Source of the DNA: JAIKWW01 sp052169645
Lineage (GTDB): Bacteria; Bacillota; Clostridia; Peptostreptococcales; Anaerovoracaceae
Assembly: GCA_052169645.1 (NCBI GenBank)
Contig: JBQNCA010000012.1
Span: 1-51,978 of the forward strand
DNA length: 51,978 bases
Direction: 5' to 3'
The notes under the pieces were generated by a model. The model saw only the letters and a program-made list of their open reading frames with translations. It did no database searches and had not been told where the DNA came from. Positions within the stretch are counted from its first letter, which is position 1. Each line of letters begins with the position of its first letter. Positions 1-8,136 of the stretch are shown here, in pieces. Position numbers and translations under genes: made by a program.

Positions 1-2
1 TT

Positions 3-626
3 TATTACAGCAACAATTATAAGATAACTGAAAAGAAATATGAATCAGCCTCATCTGTTTTTGAGGATGGAATAATTAACAGCGAACAACTTCTAAAGGA
101 AGCCTTGAGAAGAGAAAAATATATTTATGATATAGAGCGAAGCATACATGGAAAACCATATTTAAAAAATGCTCCGCACATTTTTTTTTCAGTTACCCAT
201 ACAAAAAATCTTTGGTTATGCGCTTTTGATGATAGAAAAATCGGAATAGATGCGGAGCTTTATAATCGAAAAAAATTTGCTGCATTGAAGCTTGCAAAAC
301 GTTTTTTTACGGATGCGGAGGAGAAATTTATTGCAGATATTTCAGATGTTGAGTATCAAAGGCGAGTTTTTTTGCGTATGTGGACTATGAAAGAGGCTGC
401 ATTAAAACTGAAAGGCACCGGTATATCAGGCAGGCTTGACAGCATTGATCTCGTATATAACGATAAACTTTTGCAGGAATATGACGATTTGAGATTTTAT
501 GCTGTGAATATTCCGGATGAAACGGATATTTGCGTCACCGTTTGCATAAAAGGTTGCGACTATAGCAATTCAAATACTGATTGTGAACTGCCGGTGATTG
601 AGAATATTGAAATCGAGAGATTATAG
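3..626 (+). CDS. 4'-phosphopantetheinyl transferase (5'-truncated by window edge)
   Basis: The reading frame is open from base 3 with no stop, so the true start lies upstream of the window; a TTG at 105 is unlikely to be the start. The visible part carries the Sfp/AcpT-type core: a GKPYL-like segment, FFSVTHT (like the usual FNxSH/SHT region), IGIDAEL with the metal-binding Asp-x-Glu, and the WTMKEAALKLKGTG helix with the second acidic site. The enzyme transfers phosphopantetheine from CoA to a serine of acyl or peptidyl carrier proteins in the cytosol. This fits a neighbourhood with coaD and the acc genes. Whether it acts on fatty-acid ACP or a secondary-metabolite carrier cannot be told from the fragment. 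Confidence 0.85.
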   Translation, partial: YYSNNYKITEKKYESASSVFEDGIINSEQLLKEALRREKYIYDIERSIHGKPYLKNAPHIFFSVTHTKNLWLCAFDDRKIGIDAELYNRKKFAALKLAKRFFTDAEEKFIADISDVEYQRRVFLRMWTMKEAALKLKGTGISGRLDSIDLVYNDKLLQEYDDLRFYAVNIPDETDICVTVCIKGCDYSNSNTDCELPVIENIEIERL

Positions 627-649
627 AGTATAGCTTAAAGGTATCGAAT

Positions 650-1231
650 ATGCGAGTAAAGATGACGGAAGAAGAAAAAGCCCGGGAGGCGGCATTGCGT
701 CTTTTAGATTATCAGGACAGAACAGCTGCGGAATTAAAATCACGATTGATAAAAAAGGGATATTCGGAAGAACTGTCGCAAGCTGTAACTGATAATCTTT
801 CTGAAGCAAATTTAATAAATGATGAACACTATGCGGAGCTGTATGCAGAATCACTTGTGAATTCGGGAAAAGGAAGCCGATTGATAAAAAATAAGCTTCG
901 TGAAAAAGGTATTTCAGACTCTATAATAGATGAAGCACTGAAAAAAATAAATGATGATGAACCCGAAAAATTACGTTGCCTCAATAAGGCACTATCTTTT
1001 ATGGGAATTTCACATATATGCTATATTGATGAGGAAGGATATTTAATTCGAACAGATAAAGGAGAACCTCTAAATTTATTCTCATCTCGTATATCAGAAT
1101 TTGAAACCGATAAAAATAAAATTTTTAAGGAAAAGGAAAGAGCAAAAAATTCTCTTGCAAGACGACTGTCAGGCAGAGGATTTTCATCAGCCGATGTATT
1201 TGATGCTATACGAAAATTGGATGAGCTGTAA
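650..1231 (+). CDS. recX: Regulatory protein RecX
   Basis: A 193-residue protein built of three-helix repeats typical of RecX: EEEKAREAALRLLDYQDRTAAELKSRL at the N-terminus, then the ELYAESLVNSGKGSRLIKNKLREKGI repeat, and a C-terminal ARRLSGRGFSSADVFDAI repeat. RecX binds RecA filaments and modulates strand exchange and SOS signalling. The ATG at 650 has AAAGG eight bases upstream; an in-frame ATG at 662 is an alternative. It follows the transferase gene by 23 bases and may share its transcript. recA itself is not in the window. Confidence 0.88.
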   Translation: MRVKMTEEEKAREAALRLLDYQDRTAAELKSRLIKKGYSEELSQAVTDNLSEANLINDEHYAELYAESLVNSGKGSRLIKNKLREKGISDSIIDEALKKINDDEPEKLRCLNKALSFMGISHICYIDEEGYLIRTDKGEPLNLFSSRISEFETDKNKIFKEKERAKNSLARRLSGRGFSSADVFDAIRKLDEL

Positions 1232-1279
1232 ATGATATAATGACTTTAAATTGTAATATTACCGCTTATATTAAAGCTT

Positions 1280-1305
1280 TTATAACATACAAATTATGTT
1301 ATAAT
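1280..1305 (+). promoter_or_regulatory. Extended -10 promoter of rsmD overlapped by an inverted repeat
   Basis: TGTTATAAT (1297-1305) is an extended -10 element placed 23 bases before the rsmD start. A perfect 9-bp inverted repeat, TTATAACAT (1280-1288) and ATGTTATAA (1296-1304), with a 7-base spacer, overlaps it. No good -35 hexamer is visible. The arms could be an operator or chance in AT-rich DNA. Confidence 0.45.
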
Positions 1306-1328
1306 TAAAAAACGAGGAGTTTTTCAAT

Positions 1329-1877
1329 ATGAGAATAATTTCCGGAGAATTTAAAGGTCGCAGACTTATGACGCCAAGCGACGACAGAGTTCGACCTACA
1401 ACAGATAAGGTAAAAGAAGCCGTATTCAGCATAATTGCCGCATACATCCCGGAAGGCGTTTTTCTGGATTTATTCGCCGGAACAGGAAATATGGGACTTG
1501 AAGCAATCAGCAGAGGTGCAAAGAGAGCTTATTTTACAGATATTGATCGTAGAAGCATGGCGATGGTAAGAGAAAATGTAAAACATTGCCGAGCTGAAGA
1601 CAGATCTGTTATTATGTGCACGGACTATATTTCAGCCTTGGACAAAATAAATGATACAGCGGATGTCATATTTCTGGATCCGCCATACAAGGAAGGGATA
1701 ATTGAAGCCTGTATTGCTAAAATTGCAGAGTGCAATATATTGAAGTCCGACGGTATTATCGTTGCAGAACACAGCAACAGAAATAAACTTCCGGAAGAAC
1801 TCTTCGGATTTAAATTGATGAAAAAACGCGGCTATGGTAAGATCGGCATTTCTATATATGAAAAATCCGTATCCTGA
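1329..1877 (+). CDS. rsmD: 16S rRNA (guanine(966)-N(2))-methyltransferase RsmD
   Basis: A 182-residue class I SAM methyltransferase. MRIISGEFKGRRL at the N-terminus is characteristic, followed by RPTTDKVKEAVFSII, the SAM-binding motif FLDLFAGTGNMGLEA, and the catalytic DPPY motif in IFLDPPYKEG. It methylates G966 of 16S rRNA during 30S assembly. The start at 1329 has an ACGAGGAG ribosome site. rsmD followed by coaD is a very common bacterial pair; the gap here is 32 bases. Confidence 0.93.
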   Translation: MRIISGEFKGRRLMTPSDDRVRPTTDKVKEAVFSIIAAYIPEGVFLDLFAGTGNMGLEAISRGAKRAYFTDIDRRSMAMVRENVKHCRAEDRSVIMCTDYISALDKINDTADVIFLDPPYKEGIIEACIAKIAECNILKSDGIIVAEHSNRNKLPEELFGFKLMKKRGYGKIGISIYEKSVS

Positions 1878-1909
1878 TCATATTTTTAATTACGGAGGAA
1901 CGGTTAAAA

Positions 1910-2407
1910 ATGACAAAATTCTTATATCCGGGGTCATTCGATCCCTTGACTCTTGGACATATGGATATAATCCGCAGAGCCTCACGATTGTGTAATATTC
2001 TCGTTGTAGGTATAGTAACAAATTCAAATAAAAAGCCGTTTTTTTCAGTAGATGAGAGGAAAATTCTTATAGAAGAAGCTTTAAAAGATTTTAATATAGA
2101 GAATGTGGAGCTTGTGGACTTTTCAGGATTGCTCGCAGATTATGTAAGAGAAAATAATATAACCTGTATTGTACGGGGGCTAAGAGACGTTCCCGATTTT
2201 ACATCCGAGTTTCCCAGAGCTTTCATGAATAAGCATCTATATAAAAATTTTGAAACTATTTATCTTATTACGGAAAAAGAACATTCGTATTTGAGCTCAA
2301 GCGCTATAAAGGAAATCCTATATTTTAACGGAGATATAGAAGGTCTTGTGCCGAAGAACGTTTTTAAATATATATCTGAAAATAATATTGGAAGGGGAAG
2401 CCGATGA
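1910..2407 (+). CDS. coaD: Phosphopantetheine adenylyltransferase
   Basis: A 165-residue nucleotidyltransferase of the CoaD family. It has the N-terminal LYPGSFDPLTLGHMDII with the T/HxGH ATP site, IVRGLRDVPDFTSEF with the substrate-binding Arg, and SSSAIKEI near the C-terminus. It makes dephospho-CoA from phosphopantetheine and ATP, the fourth step of CoA synthesis. The usual DFEYE segment reads DFTSE, a mild departure. The start has a GGAGGAA ribosome site. Its last four bases (ATGA) overlap the next gene, so translation is probably coupled. The last enzyme of the pathway, CoaE, is encoded at 29.5 kb. Confidence 0.94.
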   Translation: MTKFLYPGSFDPLTLGHMDIIRRASRLCNILVVGIVTNSNKKPFFSVDERKILIEEALKDFNIENVELVDFSGLLADYVRENNITCIVRGLRDVPDFTSEFPRAFMNKHLYKNFETIYLITEKEHSYLSSSAIKEILYFNGDIEGLVPKNVFKYISENNIGRGSR

Positions 2408-2931
2408 AAGTAATAGAACTCATACAGGACATAGAAGATATCCTGGAAACCGCAGGCGGTTTTCCGCTTACGGGAAAGGTAATGGTTGATCCTGATGAAA
2501 TAAGAGATATTTTAAAAGATATCAAGCAGGAATTACCGGAAGAAATTCAACAGGCGCAATGGATAAAAAATGAACGTCAGCGAATATTAGATGATGCAAA
2601 AACCGAATATGACAGAGTTATAAGTGCAGCAAATGAAAAAGCTGAGCAGCTTGTGGAAAATGATGATATAACTCTGAGAGCCAAAAAACGTGCAGATGAA
2701 ATAATGAGAGCTGCAGAACAGAATATCAAGGAACTCAAACTCGGTACTTTCAACTATATAGATGATGTTTTGTATACATTCCAGGAGCGCATGTCAAATC
2801 TTAACGAATCATATGCGCAGCGAATACTGGATGACATTAATGATATGTTTGAAAAAATAGACACGACTATTTCATCCAATCGTGATGAAATAAAAGATCT
2901 TTCATATAGAACGGAAACAGATATAAATTAA
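2404..2931 (+). CDS. Coiled-coil protein of unknown function downstream of coaD
   Basis: A 175-residue, charged, largely helical protein. After a short N-terminal part (residues 1-45) comes a long Ala/Glu/Lys/Arg-rich coiled coil (about 50-120; AKTEYDRVISAANEKAEQLV and ADEIMRAAEQNIKEL) resembling the stalk subunits of ATP synthases (subunit E/H-like). Similar proteins in Clostridia are often labelled 'ATPase' only because of this likeness; I see no nucleotide-binding motif, membrane segment or signal peptide. It overlaps coaD by 4 bases and is followed directly by a terminator, so it closes the rsmD-coaD operon. Function unknown; a cytosolic scaffold or cell-division role is possible but unsupported. 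Confidence 0.75.
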   Translation: MKVIELIQDIEDILETAGGFPLTGKVMVDPDEIRDILKDIKQELPEEIQQAQWIKNERQRILDDAKTEYDRVISAANEKAEQLVENDDITLRAKKRADEIMRAAEQNIKELKLGTFNYIDDVLYTFQERMSNLNESYAQRILDDINDMFEKIDTTISSNRDEIKDLSYRTETDIN

Positions 2932-2944
2932 TATATAAAATTGC

Positions 2945-2975
2945 AAATCGGACGGCTCAGGCTGTCCGATTTTTC
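2945..2975 (+). terminator. Intrinsic terminator after the rsmD-coaD operon
   Basis: AAATCGGAC (2945-2953) pairs perfectly with GTCCGATTT (2964-2972) around a 10-base loop, followed by a short T run. Confidence 0.85.
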
Positions 2976-3001
2976 AATAATATAAAAAATAGCAATCACT
3001 A

Positions 3002-3030
3002 TTGACATAAAATGACAATAATTGTATAAT
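3002..3030 (+). promoter_or_regulatory. Consensus sigma-A promoter for comEA
   Basis: TTGACA (3002-3007), exactly 17 bases, TATAAT (3025-3030): a perfect match to the housekeeping consensus. Transcription should start near 3037. Confidence 0.85.
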
Positions 3031-3062
3031 AATGCTATCAGGAAAGGCAGGTGAGGTTAAGA

Positions 3063-3743
3063 TTGAAAAAGATCATGATAAAAGGAAAAGATAAGACTAA
3101 ATTGAAATGGTTTATACTTATTCCTATACTTGTGACAGCAACTGTTGTATATTATGCCTTACATGTCGCTTCAGATGTAAAGGTTAATGCCGATCCGTCT
3201 TTACAAGCCTCTATATATAATTCATATGATAATGAAAATAAGACGGATGAAGTTAAGGAGGAAATTGAGAAAGAAATCGTCTCCGATATTTATGTAGATG
3301 TAGGAGGCGCAGTGAATGAGCCTAAAGTAGTATGTATACCTGAAGGTTCACGTGTTTTTGAAGCTGTAGCGTCTGCAGGAGGCATATCTGATAATGCTGA
3401 AATCAAGTACATAAATATGGCGGCTGTTTGTACGGACGGTGAAAAAATTTATATACCGTCCGAAAAGGAAATAGAAGAAAACAAAGGACAATTATTGAGT
3501 GAAGGAGACTCTGTTTACACCGCCAATAATACTTTATCATGTGAGAATTCCGGTACTGTAAATATAAACACGGCAGGAAGCAGCGAACTTCAAACTCTTT
3601 CGGGGATAGGCCCCTCCATGGCGGAGAGAATATTGGAATATAGGACACAAAACGGTAAATTTTCAAGTATAGAAGATTTAAAAAAGGTGAGCGGCATAGG
3701 GGATAAAAAATTCGGAGAATTAAAGGAACATATTTGTGTATGA
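3063..3743 (+). CDS. comEA: ComEA-like DNA-binding competence protein
   Basis: A membrane-anchored DNA-binding protein. It has a basic N-terminus, one membrane segment (WFILIPILVTATVVYYALHV), an acidic linker, an SLBB-like domain (IYVDVGGAVNEPKVVCIPEGSRVFEAV), a Ser/Asn-rich spacer, and a C-terminal tandem helix-hairpin-helix (TVNINTAGSSELQTLSGIG ... KKVSGIGDKKFGEL). ComEA binds incoming DNA outside the membrane during transformation. I place the start at TTG 3063 because AGGTGAGG (3049-3056) lies six bases upstream. GTG 3051 would sit inside that site and only about 14 bases from the predicted transcript start, and ATG 3075 is also possible. comEC, the usual partner, does not follow; a terminator and the acc operon do. 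Confidence 0.85.
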   Translation: MKKIMIKGKDKTKLKWFILIPILVTATVVYYALHVASDVKVNADPSLQASIYNSYDNENKTDEVKEEIEKEIVSDIYVDVGGAVNEPKVVCIPEGSRVFEAVASAGGISDNAEIKYINMAAVCTDGEKIYIPSEKEIEENKGQLLSEGDSVYTANNTLSCENSGTVNINTAGSSELQTLSGIGPSMAERILEYRTQNGKFSSIEDLKKVSGIGDKKFGELKEHICV

Positions 3744-3813
3744 TATAAAATTTAATAATATTAATTCATTTTTATAACTATATAAGTATGCTGAAATTTA
3801 TATGAGCTTATTA

Positions 3814-3855
3814 GAGAACTTCTTGTGCAAAGAAACGGAAGTTCTCATTTTTATT
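3814..3855 (+). terminator. Intrinsic terminator after comEA
   Basis: GAGAACTTC (3814-3822) pairs with GAAGTTCTC (3838-3846), followed by ATTTTTATTT. It separates comEA from the acc operon. Confidence 0.85.
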
Positions 3856-3901
3856 TGAAAATCAACGAATAAATAGGATTGTTTAAAATATTTATAAACT
3901 A

Positions 3902-3930
3902 TTGACAATTCACCTAATAAAGATAATAAT
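3902..3930 (+). promoter_or_regulatory. Promoter of the accBCDA operon
   Basis: TTGACA (3902-3907), 17 bases, then AATAAT (3925-3930), one mismatch from the -10 consensus. The predicted start near 3937 lies a few bases before the FabT-like box. Confidence 0.7.
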
Positions 3931-3942
3931 CTTAGAAGAAAT

Positions 3943-3959
3943 ACTTTGATGATAAAAGT
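3943..3959 (+). promoter_or_regulatory. FabT-like palindromic operator upstream of accB
   Basis: ACTTTGATGATAAAAGT fits the streptococcal FabT consensus A-N-TTTGA-N3-TCAAA-N-T with one mismatch (TAAAA for TCAAA). The flanks extend the palindrome (ATACTTT at 3941-3947 and AAAGTAT at 3955-3961). It lies about 6-22 bases after the predicted transcript start, where a bound repressor would block transcription. A MarR-family regulator, the family to which FabT belongs, is encoded at the end of the same gene cluster. The functional link is inferred. Confidence 0.55.
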
Positions 3960-3993
3960 ATTGTTTTAGACAGTTATTTAGGAGCTGAAATTT

Positions 3994-4431
3994 ATGGAAC
4001 TTAACAAAATATATGAATTGATGTCTGAATTTAAAAAATCCGGTATAGGAAAGATGAAGTTAAAAGACGGAGACTTCAGTTTAAGCCTTGAAATGCCAAG
4101 GATTAATATTAATCGTTCAGGCTCGATATCGCCGGATTTGCCTGTTAATCTTAGTGAAACACAAAACTCATCCGCACAGCTTGATGAAACGGGCGAATTT
4201 ATAAAATCTCCTATAGTTGGAACATTTTATGAAGCACCCGGTTCAGGCATGGATCCTTTTGTAAATATCGGACAAAGAGTTACAAAGGGGCAGCATGTAT
4301 GTATAGTGGAAGCTATGAAGATGATGAATGAAATATCTGCACCATATGATTGTATTATCGAGGATATTCTGGTTACAAATGAAAGTACGGTAGGTTACGA
4401 TGAACCTCTTTTTAAAATCAGGAGATCATAA
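3994..4431 (+). CDS. accB: Biotin carboxyl carrier protein of acetyl-CoA carboxylase
   Basis: A 145-residue BCCP. An N-terminal helical part (1-60) is followed by a Ser/Gln-rich linker and a C-terminal biotinyl domain (about 70-145) starting at IKSPIVGTFYEAPG. The biotinylation motif VEAMKMMNEI places the biotin on Lys109. The domain carries carboxyl groups from AccC to the AccD/AccA transferase in the first step of fatty acid synthesis. GGAG lies nine bases before the ATG. The stop codon overlaps the accC start by one base (TAATG). It is first in accB-accC-accD-accA and is probably controlled by the FabT-like box. Confidence 0.96.
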   Translation: MELNKIYELMSEFKKSGIGKMKLKDGDFSLSLEMPRININRSGSISPDLPVNLSETQNSSAQLDETGEFIKSPIVGTFYEAPGSGMDPFVNIGQRVTKGQHVCIVEAMKMMNEISAPYDCIIEDILVTNESTVGYDEPLFKIRRS

Positions 4432-5825
4432 TGTTTAAAAGAATTTTGATTGCAAACAGAGGTGAAATAGCCGTTAGAATTTTGAGAACCTGCATGGAAA
4501 TGGAGATAGACACTGTCGCAGTATATTCCAACGTCGATGCGGAGGCTCTCCATGTAAAGCTGTCTGTAGACTCCGTATGTATAGGTTCGGAAAGAGCTGC
4601 CGACAGCTACTTGAATATGGATGCAATTATTGCAGCTGCAGTATCAATGAATTGTGATGCTATACATCCGGGATACGGCTTTTTAAGTGAAAATGCCGAC
4701 TTTGCAGACAAATGCAGAGAAAACGGCATAGAGTTTATAGGACCTTCAGGTGATGTTATACGTAAGTTGGGTGATAAAGCTGCAGCAAGAAGTCTTATGA
4801 TAAGTGCGGGTGTACCTGTAGTCCCAGGATCCGACGGAGCGTTGCATTCAATGGAGGAAGGTAGACAATTAGCGTCGGAAATAGGATATCCCGTCCTTAT
4901 AAAAGCAAGTGCCGGCGGAGGCGGCAGGGGAATGCGCAGAGTTTTTTCGCCTGAAGCTTTTGATACCTTATATAAAGAAGCGGAGTCCGAGGCGTTAGCA
5001 TGCTTCGGAAACGGGGAACTTTATCTTGAGAAGCTGATACAATCCCCTAAGCATATAGAATTCCAAATTCTTGCCGATAAGAAAGGCAATATAATACATC
5101 TCGGTGAAAGAGACTGCTCTATTCAAAGAAAAAATCAAAAGCTGATAGAAGAAACTCCTTCAAAGGTTTTGACTCCCGAACTTAGAAAAAAAATGGGCGA
5201 AGCCGCTGTAAATGCCGCTCGCGCGGGTAAATATTTCAGTGCCGGAACTATAGAGTTTGTCCTTGATAAAGATAATAATTTTTATTTTATTGAGATGAAT
5301 ACTCGTGTTCAGGTTGAACATCCTATAACGGAAATGGTTACGGGCATAGATATTATCCGTGAGCAGATTCGTATAGCGGCAGGTATGACTCTTGATTATA
5401 AACAGGATGAAGTAAAACTGAGCGGTCATGCCATAGAATGCAGAATCAATGCAGAGGATACTATGCATGATTTCAAGCCTTCTCCGGGAAAGGTTACCTT
5501 TCTGCATTTTCCGGGAGGAAGAGGAGTGAGAGTAGATTCGGCTCTATATAACGGATATGAAATTCCGCCATATTATGATTCATTATCTGCAAAGATTATT
5601 ACATTTGCAAAAACACGCTTGGAAGCTATACGCATTATGAGAAAGGCTTTAGAAGAACTTGTGATAGAGGGTGTTACAACCAATGAAATTCTGTTGCATC
5701 TCATATTGTATGATCCTGAATTTATGTGGGGTAAGTATAACACGGGATTTATAGATCAAAAGCTTGAAGGCTATATAAAATGGGATGATTTATATGATAG
5801 AATCAGCGAGCAGGAAAAGGAATAG
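4431..5825 (+). CDS. accC: Biotin carboxylase subunit of acetyl-CoA carboxylase
   Basis: A 464-residue ATP-grasp enzyme of normal length. The N-terminal domain begins FKRILIANRGEIAVRILRTC, the ATP-grasp glycine loop is KASAGGGGRGMR, metal-binding residues lie in the FIEMNTRVQVEHPITEM segment, and the C-terminal domain carries AIECRINAED. It carboxylates the biotin on AccB using bicarbonate and ATP. The start overlaps the accB stop. A pyruvate carboxylase or propionyl-CoA carboxylase origin is unlikely given the accD and accA neighbours. Confidence 0.97.
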   Translation: MFKRILIANRGEIAVRILRTCMEMEIDTVAVYSNVDAEALHVKLSVDSVCIGSERAADSYLNMDAIIAAAVSMNCDAIHPGYGFLSENADFADKCRENGIEFIGPSGDVIRKLGDKAAARSLMISAGVPVVPGSDGALHSMEEGRQLASEIGYPVLIKASAGGGGRGMRRVFSPEAFDTLYKEAESEALACFGNGELYLEKLIQSPKHIEFQILADKKGNIIHLGERDCSIQRKNQKLIEETPSKVLTPELRKKMGEAAVNAARAGKYFSAGTIEFVLDKDNNFYFIEMNTRVQVEHPITEMVTGIDIIREQIRIAAGMTLDYKQDEVKLSGHAIECRINAEDTMHDFKPSPGKVTFLHFPGGRGVRVDSALYNGYEIPPYYDSLSAKIITFAKTRLEAIRIMRKALEELVIEGVTTNEILLHLILYDPEFMWGKYNTGFIDQKLEGYIKWDDLYDRISEQEKE

Positions 5826-5826
5826 C

Positions 5827-6699
5827 ATGGATATTTTTGAAATAAAAAAGAAAAAGCTTTCGTTTATGCGAAATCTTCGCAGAAATTCCGCAGTAAAGAT
5901 AAAGAGTGATGATGAAGCAGATAAAATATTCATCACCTGTCCGGAATGTGGAGAAATACGAACTAAAAGCGATCTTATCAATAATTTTCATATGTGCCTT
6001 GCATGCGGACATCATTTTAAGCTTGGAGCATATGAAAGAATATATATGTTGGCAGATGAAAATACTTTTCAGGAACTGAATTCAAAGATGATGGCGAATG
6101 ATGTCTTGAAATTTCCCGATTACAGGCAAGAGATTCGCAATGCTATGCATGAAAGCGGTCTTAATGAAGCATATATATACGGTGAATGTGAGATAGCTTC
6201 AATGCCTGCCGTAGTCGGTGTCTTGGACAGTAAATTTATAATGGGCAGCATGGGTTCTACAGTCGGTGAAAAAGTTACCTTGAGTATCGAGTATGCAATG
6301 CGTCACAAATTACCTATAATAATATTTTCTGCGAGCGGAGGAGCTCGTATGCATGAAGGAACCGTAAGCCTCATGCAGATGGCGAAAACAAGTGCGGCTA
6401 TACATAAATATTCAGAGAAAGGCGGGCTTTATATATCCTATCTCACACATCCTACAACAGGGGGCGTGACTGCAAGCTTTGCATCTTTAGGAGATATAAT
6501 GCTTGCAGAACCGAATGCCCTGATAGGTTTTGCAGGACCGAGGGTTATAGAGCAAACAATTGGAAGTAAGCTGCCTGACGGCTTTCAACGCAGTGAATTT
6601 TTATTGGAACACGGTTTTATAGATAAAATTGTTACAAGAGATAATATGAAAAATACCATATCTCAGCTTTTGATGCTCCATGAGAGGAGGCGACAGTAA
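5827..6699 (+). CDS. accD: Acetyl-CoA carboxylase carboxyltransferase subunit beta
   Basis: A 290-residue protein counted from ATG 5827, preceded by AGGAAAAGG. The frame is open further upstream to 5785, but those codons overlap accC and do not resemble the family. A four-cysteine zinc ribbon, CPEC and CLAC separated by 15 residues, lies near residues 36-58 and is the hallmark of bacterial AccD. The crotonase-fold part has the acyl-CoA-binding ASGGARMHEGTVSLMQM and GGVTASFASLGD. With AccA it moves the carboxyl group from biotin to acetyl-CoA. The stop shares its last base with the accA ATG. Confidence 0.96.
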   Translation: MDIFEIKKKKLSFMRNLRRNSAVKIKSDDEADKIFITCPECGEIRTKSDLINNFHMCLACGHHFKLGAYERIYMLADENTFQELNSKMMANDVLKFPDYRQEIRNAMHESGLNEAYIYGECEIASMPAVVGVLDSKFIMGSMGSTVGEKVTLSIEYAMRHKLPIIIFSASGGARMHEGTVSLMQMAKTSAAIHKYSEKGGLYISYLTHPTTGGVTASFASLGDIMLAEPNALIGFAGPRVIEQTIGSKLPDGFQRSEFLLEHGFIDKIVTRDNMKNTISQLLMLHERRRQ

Positions 6700-7502
6700 T
6701 GTCCGATTTGACATCTTACGAAAGGGTTCAGCTGGCAAGACATCCTAAACGCCCTAAAACCATGGATTATATAGAAGGAATTTTTACGGATTTTTTTGAA
6801 CTGCGGGGAGACAGGCTTTCGGGTGATGATGAAAGCATAGTATGCGGAATTGCTTTATATAAGGGGCAGCCTGTTACTGTAATAGGGCAAAGAAAAGGTC
6901 GTACCGTAGACGAAAACATAAGATTTAATTTCGGTATGCCTCAACCGGAGGGCTATCGAAAGGTGCAGAGAATAGCAAAGCAGTCGGAAAAATTTAAACG
7001 CCCTATAATAAGCTTTATAGATACACCGGGAGCATATCCGGGGCTTGAGGCTGAGGAGCATGGTCAGGGTGAAGCTATTGCCGGATGTTTGGCGATATTC
7101 AGCGGATTGAAAATACCTGTTATATCTATAGTCATCGGTGAAGGCGGAAGCGGCGGTGCTCTGGCTCTTGGTGTTGCGAATGAAATAATGATGCTGGAAA
7201 ATTCGATATATTCTATATTATCACCGGAGGGTTTTGCTTCCATATTATGGAGAGATTCCGGTAGGAGCAAGGAGGCATGCGAGGTTATGAAACTGACGGC
7301 AGAGGATTTATTTCAGCTCGGTATTATAGACAAAGTGATACCGGAGCCTGAGGGCGGAGCGCAAAATAATCCTGAAGAGATTATAAATTCAGTAAGCGTT
7401 GAAATCGATAGAAAGCTGGGGCTGCTTTTAAAAAGTTCGGGAACGGCGCTTGCAGAAGCAAGATATCAAAAATTCAGGATGATGGGAAATATAAGAGCAT
7501 AA
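6699..7502 (+). CDS. accA: Acetyl-CoA carboxylase carboxyltransferase subunit alpha
   Basis: A 267-residue AccA with YERVQLARHPKRP at the N-terminus, FIDTPGAYPGLEAEEHGQ and GEGGSGGALALGVANE (the oxyanion-hole region of the crotonase fold), and LSPEGFASILWRD. It forms the heterotetramer with AccD that makes malonyl-CoA. It is shorter than E. coli AccA, in line with Firmicutes homologues. It is translationally coupled to accD and ends the accBCDA block. A gap of 181 bases leads to the regulator gene. Confidence 0.96.
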   Translation: MSDLTSYERVQLARHPKRPKTMDYIEGIFTDFFELRGDRLSGDDESIVCGIALYKGQPVTVIGQRKGRTVDENIRFNFGMPQPEGYRKVQRIAKQSEKFKRPIISFIDTPGAYPGLEAEEHGQGEAIAGCLAIFSGLKIPVISIVIGEGGSGGALALGVANEIMMLENSIYSILSPEGFASILWRDSGRSKEACEVMKLTAEDLFQLGIIDKVIPEPEGGAQNNPEEIINSVSVEIDRKLGLLLKSSGTALAEARYQKFRMMGNIRA

Positions 7503-7683
7503 ATAATTAGAGTTTCATTTATATACATATATTTAAAAGTATTTCAAAAATGTATTTTAGAATATTTTGTAAAAAAAGCAATTAATATCTTGTTATAAAT
7601 GATTCTTCATGATACCATAGTCCTACATGCTCAACAACAAATAATTCTGCATGATATTATATTTATTGATTTGGAGTACCGAA

Positions 7684-8118
7684 ATGAATGAAAGACAAGC
7701 ATATACTGCAGATTTGGCGTTTTTTAGAATTGTAAGTAAACGATACCATGAATTTGCAAAAAAAGAACTTAATGAATATGAATTTACACCAAATGAAATA
7801 GCGACTATGATTTATCTTATGGAAAATGATGATATAGATACTGCAAAAGCCATATCTGACAGATTTCATATAACACAGTCTCTCATATGCAGATCTGTTG
7901 ACTCATTGACAAAAAAAGGCTATATAAAAACAGAGATTGACGCAGATGACAGACGAGTAAATCACTTGACCTTACATATAGAAGATGAAAATCTGAAGAG
8001 TATACTTGAGAATCTGAATAAGCGCTATATTGATAAAATTTTCAGTAATATGTCGCAGGAAGAAATAGATTCTTTCCATGATAACTTAAAAAAGATAGAA
8101 GCTATGATGAACTCTTAG
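7684..8118 (+). CDS. MarR-family transcriptional regulator, candidate fatty-acid repressor (FabT-like)
   Basis: A 144-residue winged-helix protein counted from ATG 7684, chosen because GGAG lies seven bases upstream; an upstream in-frame ATG at 7651 lacks such a site. The DNA-binding core is FTPNEIATMIYL, then the recognition region DRFHITQSLICRSVDSLTKKGYI and the wing KTEIDADDRRVNHLTL with the MarR DxRR signature. N- and C-terminal helices would form the dimer interface. Its place directly after the acc genes, and the FabT-like box before accB, suggest control of fatty acid synthesis. That function is inferred; the true ligand and targets are unknown. No copy of the box is visible before this gene itself. 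Confidence 0.85.
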   Translation: MNERQAYTADLAFFRIVSKRYHEFAKKELNEYEFTPNEIATMIYLMENDDIDTAKAISDRFHITQSLICRSVDSLTKKGYIKTEIDADDRRVNHLTLHIEDENLKSILENLNKRYIDKIFSNMSQEEIDSFHDNLKKIEAMMNS

Positions 8119-8136
8119 TTGATATAAGGAGAGGCT

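Noticed and set aside
3744..3993. A small gene between comEA and accB
   Set aside because: The gap is fully explained by a terminator, the acc promoter and the FabT-like box.
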